A stretch of DNA of 64,000 nucleotides, from the NCBI GenBank assembly GCA_009760885.1, contig CM019714.1, forward strand, positions 4,327,895 to 4,391,894, given 5' to 3'. Every line of letters starts with the position of its first letter. Position 1 is the first letter of the stretch. A program made the position numbers and the translations under genes. Positions 1-10,261 of this stretch are shown piece after piece. This DNA is from Achatina immaculata (taxonomy: Eukaryota; Mollusca; Gastropoda; Stylommatophora; Achatinidae). The notes beneath the pieces were generated by a model. It worked only from the letters and a program-made list of their open reading frames with translations. It ran no database searches and was not told the origin of the DNA.

Positions 1-475
1 ACAACCTGCAGATATTGCTAGATTCACAACCTGCAGAGATTGTTAGATTCACAACCTGATAGTTTATTTAAAGATAATACAGTTCATGATTAAAAGTAGA
101 AATTATTCAGAAACATCCACAAAAATGATTGGAACCATTATGTTTTCACAAGTCAAGTCTCTCACACATTCAAAGAAAATAATTCAAGAATGCAAAAATC
201 TGTGCAGCACAACTGTCCCTGAACTGTCCATTGACTGTCCCATAACTTTCCCTCGATTCTCCCACAACTGTCCCTCAACTGTCCAACAACTGTCTCTCAG
301 CTGTCCCATGACTCTCCCTCGAATCTCCCAGAACTGTCCCTCAACTCTCCCATGACTGTCCCTTGAATGTCCCACAACTTTCCCTTGACTGTCCCTCACT
401 GTGCACTTGCTGCTGTTTTGTGAACATAATTAAAACGCAGAACCATAGAAAAATTATTTCAGCTTTGCCTTCAAC
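1..475. repeat. Intronic or flanking DNA of the LRR gene with a degenerate C-rich minisatellite
   Basis: The first 60 bases hold about three copies of a unit built on gattcacaacctgcagag. From about 215 to 400 a degenerate short unit built on actgtccc and ctcccacaac recurs. This stretch lies downstream of the minus-strand LRR exon at 476-682 and is read here as its next intron. The donor reads cag followed by gttgaa on the minus strand. Open frames across the C-rich array are repeat artefacts. Confidence 0.6.
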
Positions 476-682
476 CTGTAGATAAGTCAGCTTGGACAGG
501 CTGTCAGGCAGGCTCGTCAGGCTGTTGTCATTTGCTCCCAGAACTCGCAGCTGTTTCAAATCTCCGATATTCTCTGGAAGGCTCTCCAGACGGTTGCCAT
601 TCAAGAGAAGCTGGGTCAGACAGGTCAAGTTTGCAATTTCCAGAGAGATGGTGGATATCTCATTGTTTGATAAATCCAGAAC
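476..682 (-). CDS. Leucine-rich-repeat gene, internal exon (most 3' of three seen)
   Basis: On the minus strand this 207-base exon is open for 69 codons in phase 0 at both ends. It starts after an acceptor ending ttctgaattcag and stops before the donor gttgaa. The product is three LRRs of about 23 residues, with motifs such as VLDLSNNEIS, LLLNGNRLESLP and NDNSLTSLPDSL, following the LxxLxLxxNxLxxLP pattern. LRR domains form curved solenoids used for protein binding. No signal peptide, membrane segment or effector domain is visible, so the partner and cell location are unknown. Style and spacing recall intracellular SHOC2- or PIDD-like LRR proteins, but that is only a resemblance. The gene runs on to the left of the window, and its next exons upstream on the minus strand are at 3348-3557 and 5652-5861. 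Confidence 0.8.
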
Positions 683-1490
683 CTGAATTCAGAAAAATGC
701 TATAATTAGTAACAGATTTTCTAAAAAAAAAATGTCATGTACCAGCTCCCGCAGATAACAAATACATGAAGCATATCATTAATTTTGGTGATGGGAACAA
801 ATTATAATATTCAGTCCTCATAAAGTCATAGAAGATTGAGAAGTTATCTCTGTAACAAATCTAGATTTTGTTCTGTTGATCACTTTCCCTGCTGTACAAG
901 CAGAACCACATCACAGCATCTGCTGTATGAAGACCCTTGTACGAAGATCAGAGAAAACTTGCACCGTGCCTTTCTGTGACAAGTTTATGTAGACACGGAA
1001 GATTTCAGCACAGGCTCTCTGCTTACACTGAATCAGTCCAGCTGATGGCGGGAGATGTGTGCAAGATATAACGCTACCTCAAGCTGTTGAGCTGCCTCAC
1101 GTGCTTCTGCTGTTGCCTTATGGTGTGTGCGTGTGTGTGTGTGCATGCCTGCCTGCCTGCTTGCCTGTCTATCTGTCTGTTTCTCTCTCTCTCTTTCTCT
1201 CTGTGAAAGAAAGGAAGAGAGTGAGTGAGTGAGAGAGATGTTTCATACTTTACTATTGTTATTGTCAGGATGTTTTAGACTCTACATCTATGTCAGGATG
1301 TTTTAGATTCTATGTGCTGTAGTTTGTTCTCATTTGTCATGAAAACATAAATTTAAGAAAGGTAGAAAATATAAAAGAGATAAGAAATATGGATGATTTT
1401 GTCTGCATGCATATTCAAGATTTGCTTTCATAAACTGTATTTTTATACATACAATTGTGTTAATTTGCATGTAAGTGAACACTTTACACT
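683..1490. other. Intron of LRR gene with simple repeats
   Basis: No coding sequence was recognised. A cluster of simple repeats at about 1120-1240 runs through GT, TGCC, TC and GA/GAGT tracts. The rest is AT-rich and looks unique. Confidence 0.6.
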
Positions 1491-1499
1491 TACCATTAC

Positions 1500-1735
1500 G
1501 GATTAGTATAGTTTAGCACTTTACATTTTAAAACAAGTCCAGCTTGGTGGATTAGTATAGTTTAGCATCTTACATTTTAAAACAAATCCAGCTTGGTGGA
1601 TTAGTATAGTTTAGCATCTTACATTTTAAAACAAGTCCAACTTGGTGGATTAGTATAGTTTAGCATCTTACATTTTAAAACAAGTCCAGCTTGGTGGATT
1701 AGTATAGTTTAGCATCTTACATTTTAAATGGTGGA
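1500..1735. repeat. Minisatellite, unit about 54 bp, roughly 4.5 copies
   Basis: The unit contains ggattagtatagtttagca followed by a run ending cattttaaaacaagtcc. The copies are nearly identical, and the array lies inside an intron of the minus-strand LRR gene. Confidence 0.9.
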
Positions 1736-1828
1736 TTTAAGACAGAGGGAAAAAAAAACAATGAAAATGCTCTGCGATTAAAATTAGCTCAGAATCAAAA
1801 CAGTGAAATTTCTGTGACAGTGGAAATC

Positions 1829-2562
1829 AGTGTTCTACAAACTGTGGTACACTTATAGTCAGTGTTCTACAAACTGTGGTACACTTATAGTCAGTGTTCT
1901 ACAAACTGTGGTACACTTATAGTCAGTGTTCTACAAACTGTGGTACACTTATAGTCAGTGTTCTACAAACTGTGGTACACTTACAGTCAGTGTTCTACAA
2001 ACAGTGGTACACCTATACTCAGTGTTCTACAAACTGTGGTACATGTTCTACAAACTGTGGTACACTTACAGTCAATGTTCTACAAACTGTGGTACACTTA
2101 CAGTCAGTGTTCTACAAACTGTGGTACACTTACAGTCAGTGTTCTACAAACTGTGGTACACCTATAGTCAGTGTTCTACAAACTGTGGTACACCTATAGT
2201 CAGTGTTCTACAAACTGTGGTACATGTTCTACAAACTGTGGTACATCTACAGTCAATGTTCCTCAAACTGTGGTACACTTACAGTCAGTGTTCTACAAAC
2301 TGTGGTACACTTACAGTCAGTGTTCTACAAACTGTGGTACACTTACAGTCAGTGTTCTACAAACTGTGGTACACCTATAGTCAGTGTTCTACAAACTGTG
2401 GTACATGTTCTACAAACTGTGGTACACCTACAGTCAATGTTCTACAAACTGTGGTACACACTTACAGTCAGTGTTCTACAAACTGTGGTACACTTACAGT
2501 CAGTGTTCTACAAACTGTGGTACACTTACAGTCAGTGTTCTACAAACTGTGGTACACTTACA
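1829..2562. repeat. Minisatellite, unit 32 bp, about 23-25 copies
   Basis: The unit is built on cagtgttctacaaactgtgg followed by tacacttata. Some copies are cut to about 23 bp and read tacatgttctacaaactgtgg. The long cysteine- and tyrosine-rich open frames across it come from the repeat and are not genes. Confidence 0.95.
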
Positions 2563-2824
2563 AACACTGTCAGGCACAACTTCTTGCAAGTCCCAGCTAG
2601 GTTCTCCTCTCTTACTGTTATTTTTTTCCATTCTCATTTGCTGTATATCACTGATGTGAATTTATATATTCTCTTTATTTCCCATCTCTTTGTCCTTTGT
2701 TTTTTTATGCTTAAGATGTATACCAAAATGTTACAATTGTGCGCTCATTAATAAAGCTGTTCCTACTTTTGTTTTAGTCTTAACATTTTGTTATAACAGC
2801 TTTACTGCAGTGGCTTTGTGTATA

Positions 2825-2868
2825 TTTATTTATTTAGTTTTTACACATATATATATATATATATATAC
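2825..2868. repeat. (TA)n microsatellite
   Basis: A run of alternating TA at the left of the dispersed repeat. The same tract recurs at about 5153-5175 in the duplicate. Confidence 0.85.
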
Positions 2869-2879
2869 TTATACTAAAA

Positions 2880-3225
2880 AAGGGAGTGAAGATGCCTGTC
2901 TGATGAGACAATCCGTGACCCAAAGATGTTATGCCAATGTCAGGGTTAGTGAACTATAGCTGACCAAGACCCTGTCCCACCTCTCTGTGGTTCCCCCAGT
3001 AACAGGCCTAGCCTGTCTAATGGGCAGGGATCACCATAGTCCCATGGTGGTGGAGTCTGCTAAAGAAGCATTGCATGCCCTCTGCTTTTTAGCTGTACTC
3101 GGGACTAAAAAAGTAGCTGCCATAACCTGCTCCCACGCCGATATGATGCTGTGCCTCAACACCTCTACAGCATCAGCTGCAAAAAACAAGAGCTCACGGC
3201 TACAGGGAGTTTGTAAAAGTTATAC
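2880..3225 (+). repeat. Dispersed repeat family D, copy 1
   Basis: This stretch holds blocks shared with six other places in the window: tagctgaccaagaccctgtc, cagtaacaggcctagcctg, tggtggagtctgctaaagaa and a later tgatgctgtgcctcaacacc block. All copies have the same orientation. No coding potential or RNA polymerase III box was identified. It could be a SINE or a non-autonomous transposon. Confidence 0.75.
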
Positions 3226-3347
3226 TCAAAAACTATTTGCGTGTTACCTACAGTCAATGTTTTGCACACTACGCTACACTTAGAGTCGGGAAAAACTTTG
3301 ATGCCAGTAAACTACTTTAGACAGATTCTTTTTACTTTCCACATTAC

Positions 3348-3557
3348 CTGCAGTTTACTGAGATGGAAGACATGCTTGTTGACAACATGAATGTTGTTGC
3401 CTGTTAGGACGAGAGCTTCTAGTTTGTTCAGGTACCGAATATCATCAGGTATGCGGTCAATATCATTGTTCAGCAAAAACAAACAAGTCAGCTCGCTGAG
3501 CTCAAACACCGCCTCTGGTATCTCCCGGAATCCTTTGTTATTAAGTTCAAGGCAGAT
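3348..3557 (-). CDS. Leucine-rich-repeat gene, internal exon (duplicate A)
   Basis: A 210-base minus-strand exon open for 70 codons, phase 0 at both ends. The acceptor ends gtcttggccag and the donor is gtaatg. The product is three LRRs, with motifs LELNNKGFREIPEAVF, LFLLNNDIDRIPDDI and LVLTGNNIHVV. These match the LxxLxLxxNxIxxIP consensus and the 23-residue spacing of the exon at 476-682. It is essentially identical to the exon at 5652-5861, because the whole 2.3-kb block is duplicated. Both copies are phase 0, so splicing them in series would add 70 residues, three whole LRRs, without a frameshift. Function beyond protein binding cannot be told. Confidence 0.8.
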
Positions 3558-3784
3558 CTGGCCAAGACAGAACAGTGTGTAGTTTTATAATCTCCATTAC
3601 AATAGCCTGTTTTAGTTCTTAAAACACGGAACATTGTTTATGATCTTGTTAAAAGTATCACACTTGCATATTTAACATTTCCCTACAAACAATATTTGAG
3701 ACAGACTGGTTACTAACTCTTTGATACAAGAATCTGGCCAGGGATTACAATGCATATGGAAATGGTGGGAAGCTTGGTCTAGTA

Positions 3785-3975
3785 GTCTCCATATACTTCA
3801 CATTTCATATACTTCACATTTCATACACTTCACATTTCATATACTTCACATTTCATACACTTCACATTCCATATTCTTCACATTCCATATACTTCACATT
3901 TCATATACTTCACACATTTTACACTTCACATTTTACACTTCACATTTTATACTTCACATTTTACACGTCATATTT
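3785..3975. repeat. Minisatellite, unit 16 bp (atacttcacatttcat)
   Basis: About a dozen degenerate copies lie in tandem. The duplicate at 6098-6297 has one more unit. Confidence 0.9.
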
Positions 3976-3977
3976 TA

Positions 3978-4131
3978 CCAAAAGAGACATGGAGAAGAAC
4001 AACAGAAAGGATGTTGAGCAATAGAGGGCTCACCTGGGCAAGAGCAGAAAAAAAGGCAAAGGACAGGCATTTGTGGAAAACCCTTGCGGAAGCCCCATGT
4101 GCCCTGGGCACTTAAGGTTCAGAGAGAGAGA
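3978..4131 (+). pseudogene. LINE 3'-terminal fragment (RT tail), copy 1
   Basis: The + strand matches, with substitutions, the minus-strand LINE remnant at 10290-10440. Shared blocks are aagagacatggagaagaaca, ggcaaaggacagg and the terminal run of ag dinucleotides. In the better-preserved relative this is the end of the reverse-transcriptase ORF (GRPKETWRRTT) plus its tail. Here it is broken by stops and only about 150 bases remain. Confidence 0.6.
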
Positions 4132-4154
4132 GATTTTACTTGGTGTCACTATTT

Positions 4155-4400
4155 CAATATCTTCACAACAACTGCAAATAAACTCAACAACAACCATAAC
4201 AACAACAACAACAGTAACTGCAGCTACAATAATAATCACAACACCAACAGCAAAAACAACAATCATCATCACAACAGAACAGTCACAACAATTAATCACC
4301 ACAGCAACAACTATCACAACAACAACAGCCACCACAGCAACAATCACAACAATAATAATCACAACCATAATAACAACTACCAAAACAACAACAAAGGAAA
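4155..4400. repeat. CAA/CAAT-rich microsatellite
   Basis: Imperfect caa, aac and aatcac triplets give poly-Asn, poly-Thr or poly-Val frames. These are not genes. It is duplicated at 6475-6720. Confidence 0.9.
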
Positions 4401-4564
4401 CACAGAAAATGAAAAGAAATATTGGAACTACACACAAAAAAATATGCTTAATTTTTCTGCTGAAACTGACCTTTGGACCTTGAATGTAGAGCTGGTTGAC
4501 ATATTTGAAGGTCTTCTTTCCTGCCGCCCTTTTCTTGACGGAGAGCTTATCCAAAGCTTTGAAC

Positions 4565-4906
4565 TGTTTGTGTTTGCTGGGGTCAAGTCCTGAGTTGTAG
4601 ATATAGCAACAGTTGTTTGTGTTTGTGTTTGCTGGGGTCAAGTAATGAGTTGTAGATATAGCATCAGTTGCTTGTGTTTGTGTTTGCTGGGGTCAAGTCC
4701 CGAGTTGTAGATATAGCAACAGTTGTTTGTGTTTGTGTTTGCTGGGGTCAAGTCCTGAGTTGTACAGTAGATATAGCAACAGTTGTTTGTGTTTGTGTTT
4801 GTTGGGGTCAAGTCCTGAGTTGTAGATATAGCAACAGTTGTTTGTGCTTGTGTTTGCTGGGGTCAAGTCCTGAGTTGTAGATATAGCAACAGTTGTTTGT
4901 GTTTGT
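4565..4906. repeat. Minisatellite, unit about 50-57 bp, 6-7 copies
   Basis: The unit contains tgtttgctggggtcaagtcc and tgagttgtagatatagcaac. Further copies lie at 6890-7250, 8050-8134 and 9608-9692. The duplication breakpoint at 4906/4907 falls inside this array. Confidence 0.9.
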
Positions 4907-5185
4907 GTTCTCCTCTCTTACTGTTATTTTTTTCCATTCTCATTTGCTGTATATCACTGATGTGAATTTATATATTCTCTTTATTTCCCATCTCTTTGTC
5001 CTTTGTTTTTTTATGCTTAAGATGTATACCAAAATGTTACAATTGTGCGCTCATTAATAAAGCTGTTCCTACTTTTGTTTTAGTCTTAACATTTTGTTAT
5101 AACAGCTTTACTGCAGTGGCTTTGTGTATATTTATTTATTTAGTTTTTACACATATATATATATATATATACTTATACTAAAAAA

Positions 5186-5530
5186 GGGAGTGAAGATGCC
5201 TGTCTGATGAGACAATCCGTGACCCAAAGATGTTATGCCAATGTCAGGGTTAGTGAACTATAGCTGACCAAGACCCTGTCCCACCTCTCTGTGGTTCCCC
5301 CAGTAACAGGCCTAGCCTGTCTAATGGGCAGGGATCACCATAGTCCCCATGGTGGTGGAGTCTGCTAAAGAAGCATTGCATGCCCTCTGCTTTTAGCTGT
5401 ACTCGGGACTAAAAAAGTAGCTGCCATAACCTGCTCCCACGCCGATATGATGCTGTGCCTCAACACCTCTACAGCATCAGCTGCAAAAAACAAGAGCTCA
5501 CGGCTACAGGGAGTTTGTAAAAGTTATACT
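5186..5530 (+). repeat. Dispersed repeat family D, copy 2
   Basis: The duplicate of the 2880-3225 copy, carried by the 2.3-kb segmental duplication. It has single-base length differences in homopolymer tracts. Confidence 0.75.
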
Positions 5531-5651
5531 CAAAAACTATTTGCGTGTTACCTACAGTCAATGTTTTGCACACTACGCTACACTTAGAGTCGGGAAAAAC
5601 TTTGATGCCAGTAAACTACTTTAGACAGATTCTTTTTACTTTCCACATTAC

Positions 5652-5861
5652 CTGCAGTTTACTGAGATGGAAGACATGCTTGTTGACAACATGAATGTTG
5701 TTGCCTGTTAGGACGAGAGCTTCTAGTTTGTTCAGGTACCGAATATCATCAGGTATGCGGTCAATATCATTGTTCAGCAAAAACAAACAAGTCAGCTCGC
5801 TGAGCTCAAACACCGCCTCTGGTATCTCCCGGAATCCTTTGTTATTAAGTTCAAGGCAGAT
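5652..5861 (-). CDS. Leucine-rich-repeat gene, internal exon (duplicate B)
   Basis: The second copy of the 70-codon LRR exon, with the same acceptor (gtcttggccag), donor (gtaatg), phase and translation as 3348-3557. It is the most 5' LRR exon found on the minus strand. No start-codon exon or further LRR exon was recognised between here and the receptor gene at 20.7 kb. The 5' end is therefore either not recognised or lost in repeats. With no divergence visible in the coding part, I cannot say which copy is ancestral or whether both are spliced in. Confidence 0.75.
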
Positions 5862-6097
5862 CTGGCCAAGACAGAACAGTGTGTAGTTTTATAATCTCCA
5901 TTACAATAGCCTGTTTTAGTTCTTAAAACACGGAACATTGTTTATGATCTTGTTAAAAGTATCACACTTGCATATTTAACATTTCCCTACAAACAATATT
6001 TGAGACAGACTGGTTACTAACTCTTTGATACAAGAATCTGGCCAGGGATTACAATGCATATGGAAATGGTGAGAAGCTTGGTCTAGTAGTCTCCATA

Positions 6098-6297
6098 TAC
6101 TTCACATTTCATATACTTCACATTTCATACACTTCACATTTCATATACTTCACATTTCATACACTTCACATTCCATATACTTCACATTCCATATTCTTCA
6201 CATTCCATATACTTCACATTTCATATACTTCACACATTTTACACTTCACATTTTACACTTCACATTTTATACTTCACATTTTACACGTCATATTTTA
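6098..6297. repeat. Minisatellite, unit 16 bp, duplicate copy
   Basis: The same atacttcacatttcat array as at 3785-3975 with one extra unit. This is the main length difference between the two 2.3-kb copies. Confidence 0.9.
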
Positions 6298-6451
6298 CCA
6301 AAAGAGACATGGAGAAGAACAACAGAAAGGATGTTGAGCAATAGAGGGCTCACCTGGGCAAGAGCAGAAAAAAAGGCAAAGGACAGGCATTTGTGGAAAA
6401 CCCTTGCGGAAGCCCCATGTGCCCTGGGCACTTAAGGTTCAGAGAGAGAGA
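6298..6451 (+). pseudogene. LINE 3'-terminal fragment (RT tail), copy 2
   Basis: The duplicate of 3978-4131 with the same stops and the same terminal ag run. It was copied with the 2.3-kb block and is not an independent insertion. Confidence 0.6.
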
Positions 6452-6474
6452 GATTTTACTTGGTGTCACTATTT

Positions 6475-6720
6475 CAATATCTTCACAACAACTGCAAATA
6501 AACTCAACAACAACCATAACAACAACAACAACAGTAACTGCAGCTACAATAATAATCACAACACCAACAGCAAAAACAACAATCATCATCACAACAGAAC
6601 AGTCACAACAATTAATCACCACAGCAACAACTATCACAACAACAACAGCCACCACAGCAACAATCACAACAATAATAATCACAACCATAATAACAACTAC
6701 CAAAACAACAACAAAGGAAA
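6475..6720. repeat. CAA/CAAT-rich microsatellite, duplicate
   Basis: The second copy of the triplet-rich tract at 4155-4400. Confidence 0.9.
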
Positions 6721-6889
6721 CACAGAAAATGAAAAGAAAATATTGGAACTACACACAAAAAAATATGCTTAATTTTTCTGCTGAAACTGACCTTTGGACC
6801 TTGAATGTAGAGCTGGTTGACATATTTGAAGGTCTTCTTTCCTGCCGCCCTTTTCTTGACGGAGAGCTTATCCAAAGCTTTGAACTGTT

Positions 6890-7250
6890 TGTGTTTGCTG
6901 GGGTCAAGTCCTGAGTTGTAGATATAGCAACAGTTGTTTGTGTTTGTGTTTGCTGGGGTCAAGTAATGAGTTGTAGATATAGCATCAGTTGTTTGTGTTT
7001 GTGTTTGCTGGGGTCAAGTCCCGAGTTGTAGATATAGCAACAGTTGTTTGTGTTTGCTGGGGTCAAGTCCAGAGTTGTACAGTAGATATAGCAACAGTTG
7101 TATGTGTTAGTGTTTGCTGGGGTCAAGTCCAGAGTTGTACAGTAGATATAGCAACAGTTGTATGTGTTAGTGTTTGCTGTCGTCACGTCCAGAGTTGTGA
7201 GTATAGCAATGGCTGTTCGTGCTTGTGTTTGCCAATGTCAGGTCCTGAGT
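6890..7250. repeat. Minisatellite, unit about 50-57 bp, duplicate and diverged copies
   Basis: The same unit as 4565-4906, here with about seven copies. The last copies are visibly diverged (gtcgtcacgtcc, gccaatgtcaggtcc), which marks the right edge of the array. Confidence 0.88.
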
Positions 7251-7264
7251 TGCAGAGAAATAGT

Positions 7265-7510
7265 TGTTTGTGTTTCTATTTTTTATTTCATTCTGCCAAA
7301 TTGTATGTCAAAATATGTTTTGTGACATTTATTCCTTTATTTATTCTGCCAAATTGTATGTCAGAATATGTTTTGTGACATTTATTCCTTTATTTATTCT
7401 GCCAAATTGTATGTCAGAATATGTTTTGTGATATTCATTCCTTTATTTATTCTGCCAAACTGTATGTCAGAATATGTTTTGTGACATTCATTCCTTTATT
7501 TATTCTGCCA
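7265..7510. repeat. Minisatellite, unit about 55 bp, 4-5 copies
   Basis: The unit contains gtatgtcagaatatgttttg and attcctttatttattctgcc. Related copies fill 8715-9065. Confidence 0.9.
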
Positions 7511-8704
7511 TGAAGGGATGAAGACACTGTCCAGTTTGACAGTCAGTGATCCATAGCTGACATGCTAGCATCAGTGCTGACAAGCCATAGCTGACCAAGA
7601 CCCTGTCCTATCTCTCAACTGGTATCCCCAGTAACAGGCCCAGCCTGGCTATCAGGACAGGGATTTCCATAGTCCCCATGGTGGTGGAGTCTGCTAAAGA
7701 AGTACTGCACATATCCTGTTTCATAACTCCACTAAGGGGATTGAAAAAAAGCCAGTGTAACTCACTCCCAAGCTGACACGATGTTGTGCCTCAACATCCT
7801 CACCAAAGCTGACATAATGTTGTGCCTCAACATCCTCACCAAAGCTGACATGATGTTGTGCCTCAACATCCTCACCAAAGCTGACACGATGTTGTGCCTC
7901 AACATCCTCACCAAAGCTGACACGATGTTGTGCCTCAACATCCTCACCAAAGCTGACATGACGCTGTGCCTCAACACCTCCGCTACTTCTTAGAACACCA
8001 GCTTGAAGTTCCAGAGAGACAGAAGTTCTGCCATATTTGTTGTCAATATATTTGTGTTTGTGTTTGTTGGGGTCAAGTCCTGAGTTGTAGATATAGCAAC
8101 AGTTGTTTGTGCTTGTGTTTGCTGGGGTCAAGTCACTACTAACTAATAATAGAGATACAATGCGGGAAATTAAAAGGAGGACATCTATCGCTCTTCAGAA
8201 AGTAAAACAAATAAAGAATCTGTGGAGAGGAGCAGACAGAACCACAAAAATAAGATTTTTAAGGGCATGCATCTTTCCCATCGCAACATATGCCTGTGAG
8301 ACCTGGACACTTAACAAAACAGCTGAGAAGCACATAAATGCCTTTGAATGTAAATGCTATAGAAGAGTTCTCCAAATATCGTGGACACAAAAAAGAACAA
8401 ATATATCTATACTACAAGAGCTTAATATTGAAGAAGGCTGGCTAGTAAAGAGGATTAAAGAGAGAAAACTTAAATATTTTGGCCACATTAAACGTCATGA
8501 TAATTTAGAGAAGACCGTATTGGAAGGATACATAATGGGAAAAAGAAAAAGAGGAAGACCGAAACGAAGATGGCTGCAAGACATCGTTGATGATCTGGAA
8601 ATGGATGCAGCAGCAGCAGGCCATCTTGCTCACAACCGAGAGGCCTACAGGAGTGCTGTTTGGGATGCAAAGTTCCGCAAGGGACATGCAAAGGAATGAA
8701 TGAA
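7300..8704. repeat. 1.56-kb tandem segmental duplication, copy 1
   Basis: The block from the 55-bp minisatellite through dispersed repeat D, a 36-bp minisatellite and a LINE tail is repeated with an offset of 1558-1559 bases. The copies are close to identical. Edges inside the flanking arrays cannot be fixed by eye. Confidence 0.88.
7510..8015 (+). repeat. Dispersed repeat family D, copy 3, with internal 36-bp expansion
   Basis: The copy shares the ctgaccaagaccctgtcc, cccagtaacaggcc and gtggtggagtctgctaaaga blocks with the other family D copies. Near its 3' part the segment atgttgtgcctcaacatcc is expanded to about six tandem copies (7775-7985). It is single-copy in the 2880 and 57482 copies. 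Confidence 0.78.
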
Positions 8705-8710
8705 TGAATA
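8135..8710 (+). pseudogene. 5'-truncated non-LTR retrotransposon (RT C-terminal part), copy A
   Basis: About 185 open codons match the C-terminal half of LINE reverse transcriptases. Landmarks in order are EIKRRTSIALQKVK, KIRFLRACIFPIATYACET, LKYFGHIKRH and GKRKRGRPKRRW, then a terminal domain ending WDAKFRKGHAKE. The fingers/palm motifs including YxDD, and the endonuclease, are missing. This is therefore a 5'-truncated, dead insertion of RTE-like type. It sits directly after a partial unit of the gtttgctggggtcaagtc minisatellite, which was its target. The 3' end is an aatg tetranucleotide run, as RTE elements often have. The frame is unbroken. The duplicate at 9693-10258 was copied with the surrounding block. 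Confidence 0.85.
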
Positions 8711-8714
8711 TTTT

Positions 8715-9065
8715 TTTGTGACATTCTTTCCTTTACTTGTTCCGCCATATTTGTTGTTAATATATTTGTTTTGTGACATTCTTTCCTTTACTTGTTCCAC
8801 CATATTTGTTGTCAATATATTTGTTTTGTGACATTCTTTCCTTTACTGGTTCCGCCAAACTGTATGTCAGAATATGTTTTGTGACATTCATTCCTTTATT
8901 TATTCTGCCAAATTGTATGTCAGAATATGTTTTGTGATATTCATTCCTTTATTTATTCTGCCAAACTGTATGTCAGAATATGTTTTGTGACATTCATTCT
9001 TTTATTTATTCTGCCAAACTGTATGTCAGAATATGTTTTGTGACATTCATTCTTTTATTTATTCT
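8715..9065. repeat. Minisatellite, unit about 55 bp
   Basis: Two unit types follow one another. The first is a tccgccatatttgttg type and the second the gtatgtcagaatatgttttg type also seen at 7265-7510. Confidence 0.88.
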
Positions 9066-9573
9066 GCCATGAAGGGATGAAGACGCTGTCCAGTTTGACA
9101 GTCAGTGATCCATAGCTGACATGCTAGCATCAGTGCTGACAAGCCATAGCTGACCAAGACCCTGTCCTATCTCTCAACTGGTATCCCCAGTAACAGGCCC
9201 AGCCTGGCTATCAGGACAGGGATTTCCATAGTCCCCATGGTGGTGGAGTCTGCTAAAGAAGTACTGCACATATCCTGTTTCATAACTCCACTAAGGGGAT
9301 TGAAAAAAAGCCAGTGTAACTCACTCCCAAGCTGACACGATGTTGTGCCTCAACATCCTCACCAAAGCTGACATAATGTTGTGCCTCAACATCCTCACCA
9401 AAGCTGACATGATGTTGTGCCTCAACATCCTCACCAAAGCTGACACGATGTTGTGCCTCAACATCCTCACCAAAGCTGACACGATGTTGTGCCTCAACAT
9501 CCTCACCAAAGCTGACATGACGCTGTGCCTCAACACCTCCGCTACTTCTTAGAACACCAGCTTGAAGTTCCAG
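9066..9573 (+). repeat. Dispersed repeat family D, copy 4, with internal 36-bp expansion
   Basis: The duplicate of 7510-8015 including the expanded atgttgtgcctcaacatcc array. Confidence 0.78.
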
Positions 9574-9692
9574 AGAGACAGAAGTTCTGCCATATTGTTG
9601 TCAATATATTTGTGTTTGTGTTTGTTGGGGTCAAGTCCTGAGTTGTAGATATAGCAACAGTTGTTTGTGCTTGTGTTTGCTGGGGTCAAGTC

Positions 9693-10258
9693 ACTACTAA
9701 CTAATAATAGAGATACAATGCGGGAAATTAAAAGGAGGACATCTATCGCTCTTCAGAAAGTAAAACAAATAAAGAATCTGTGGAGAGGAGCAGACAGAAC
9801 CACAAAAATAAGATTTTTAAGGGCATGCATCTTTCCCATCGCAACATATGCCTGTGAGACCTGGACACTTAACAAAACAGCTGAGAAGCACATAAATGCC
9901 TTTGAATGTAAATGCTATAGAAGAGTTCTCCAAATATCGTGGACACAAAAAAGAACAAATATATCTATACTACAAGAGCTTAATATTGAAGAAGGCTGGC
10001 TAGTAAAGAGGATTAAAGAGAGAAAACTTAAATATTTTGGCCACATTAAACGTCATGATAATTTAGAGAAGACCGTATTGGAAGGATACATAATGGGAAA
10101 AAGAAAAAGAGGAAGACCGAAACGAAGATGGCTGCAAGACATCGTTGATGATCTGGAAATGGATGCAGCAGCAGCAGGCCATCTTGCTCACAACCGAGAG
10201 GCCTACAGGAGTGCTGTTTGGGATGCAAAGTTCCGCAAGGGACATGCAAAGGAATGAA
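9693..10258 (+). pseudogene. 5'-truncated non-LTR retrotransposon (RT C-terminal part), copy B
   Basis: The same 198-codon open frame as copy A, with identical translation and the same truncation point in the minisatellite. It arose by duplication of the block, not by a new insertion. After the final codons the aatg run is interrupted and the sequence enters an inverted LINE remnant at about 10262. Confidence 0.85.
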
Positions 10259-10261
10259 TGA

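Larger units (their letters stand above)
2601..4906. repeat. 2.3-kb tandem segmental duplication, copy 1
   Basis: The sequence from gttctcctctcttactgtta at 2601 recurs almost base for base from 4907, with an offset of 2304-2320 bases. The offset grows by 16 through one extra unit of an internal minisatellite. The copy carries an LRR exon (3348-3557, minus), a dispersed-repeat copy, a LINE tail and three simple or minisatellite arrays. Confidence 0.92.
4907..7250. repeat. 2.3-kb tandem segmental duplication, copy 2
   Basis: This is the second copy of the block starting at 2601. The junction falls inside the gtttgtgtttgctggggtca minisatellite, where the last unit of copy 1 runs straight into gttctcctctc at 4907. 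Differences are few: single-base indels at about 5347 and in A tracts, and one extra 16-bp unit. The duplication is therefore either young or an assembly artefact. Confidence 0.9.

Noticed and set aside
1829..2562. CRISPR array
   Set aside because: Contiguous units with no spacers, in animal DNA. This applies to all tandem arrays in the window.
1894..2751. Overlapping Tyr/Cys-rich open frames of up to 224 codons
   Set aside because: They follow the 32-bp minisatellite exactly and occur in several frames at once. There is no codon or domain signal.
4030..4641. Val-rich and Asn/Thr-rich long frames, also at 6350-6962
   Set aside because: They are translations of a CAA/CAAT microsatellite on both strands and are duplicated with the block.
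8488..8748. Minus-strand frames over the LINE tails (also at 10046-10422)
   Set aside because: They are antisense shadows of the plus-strand RT fragment.
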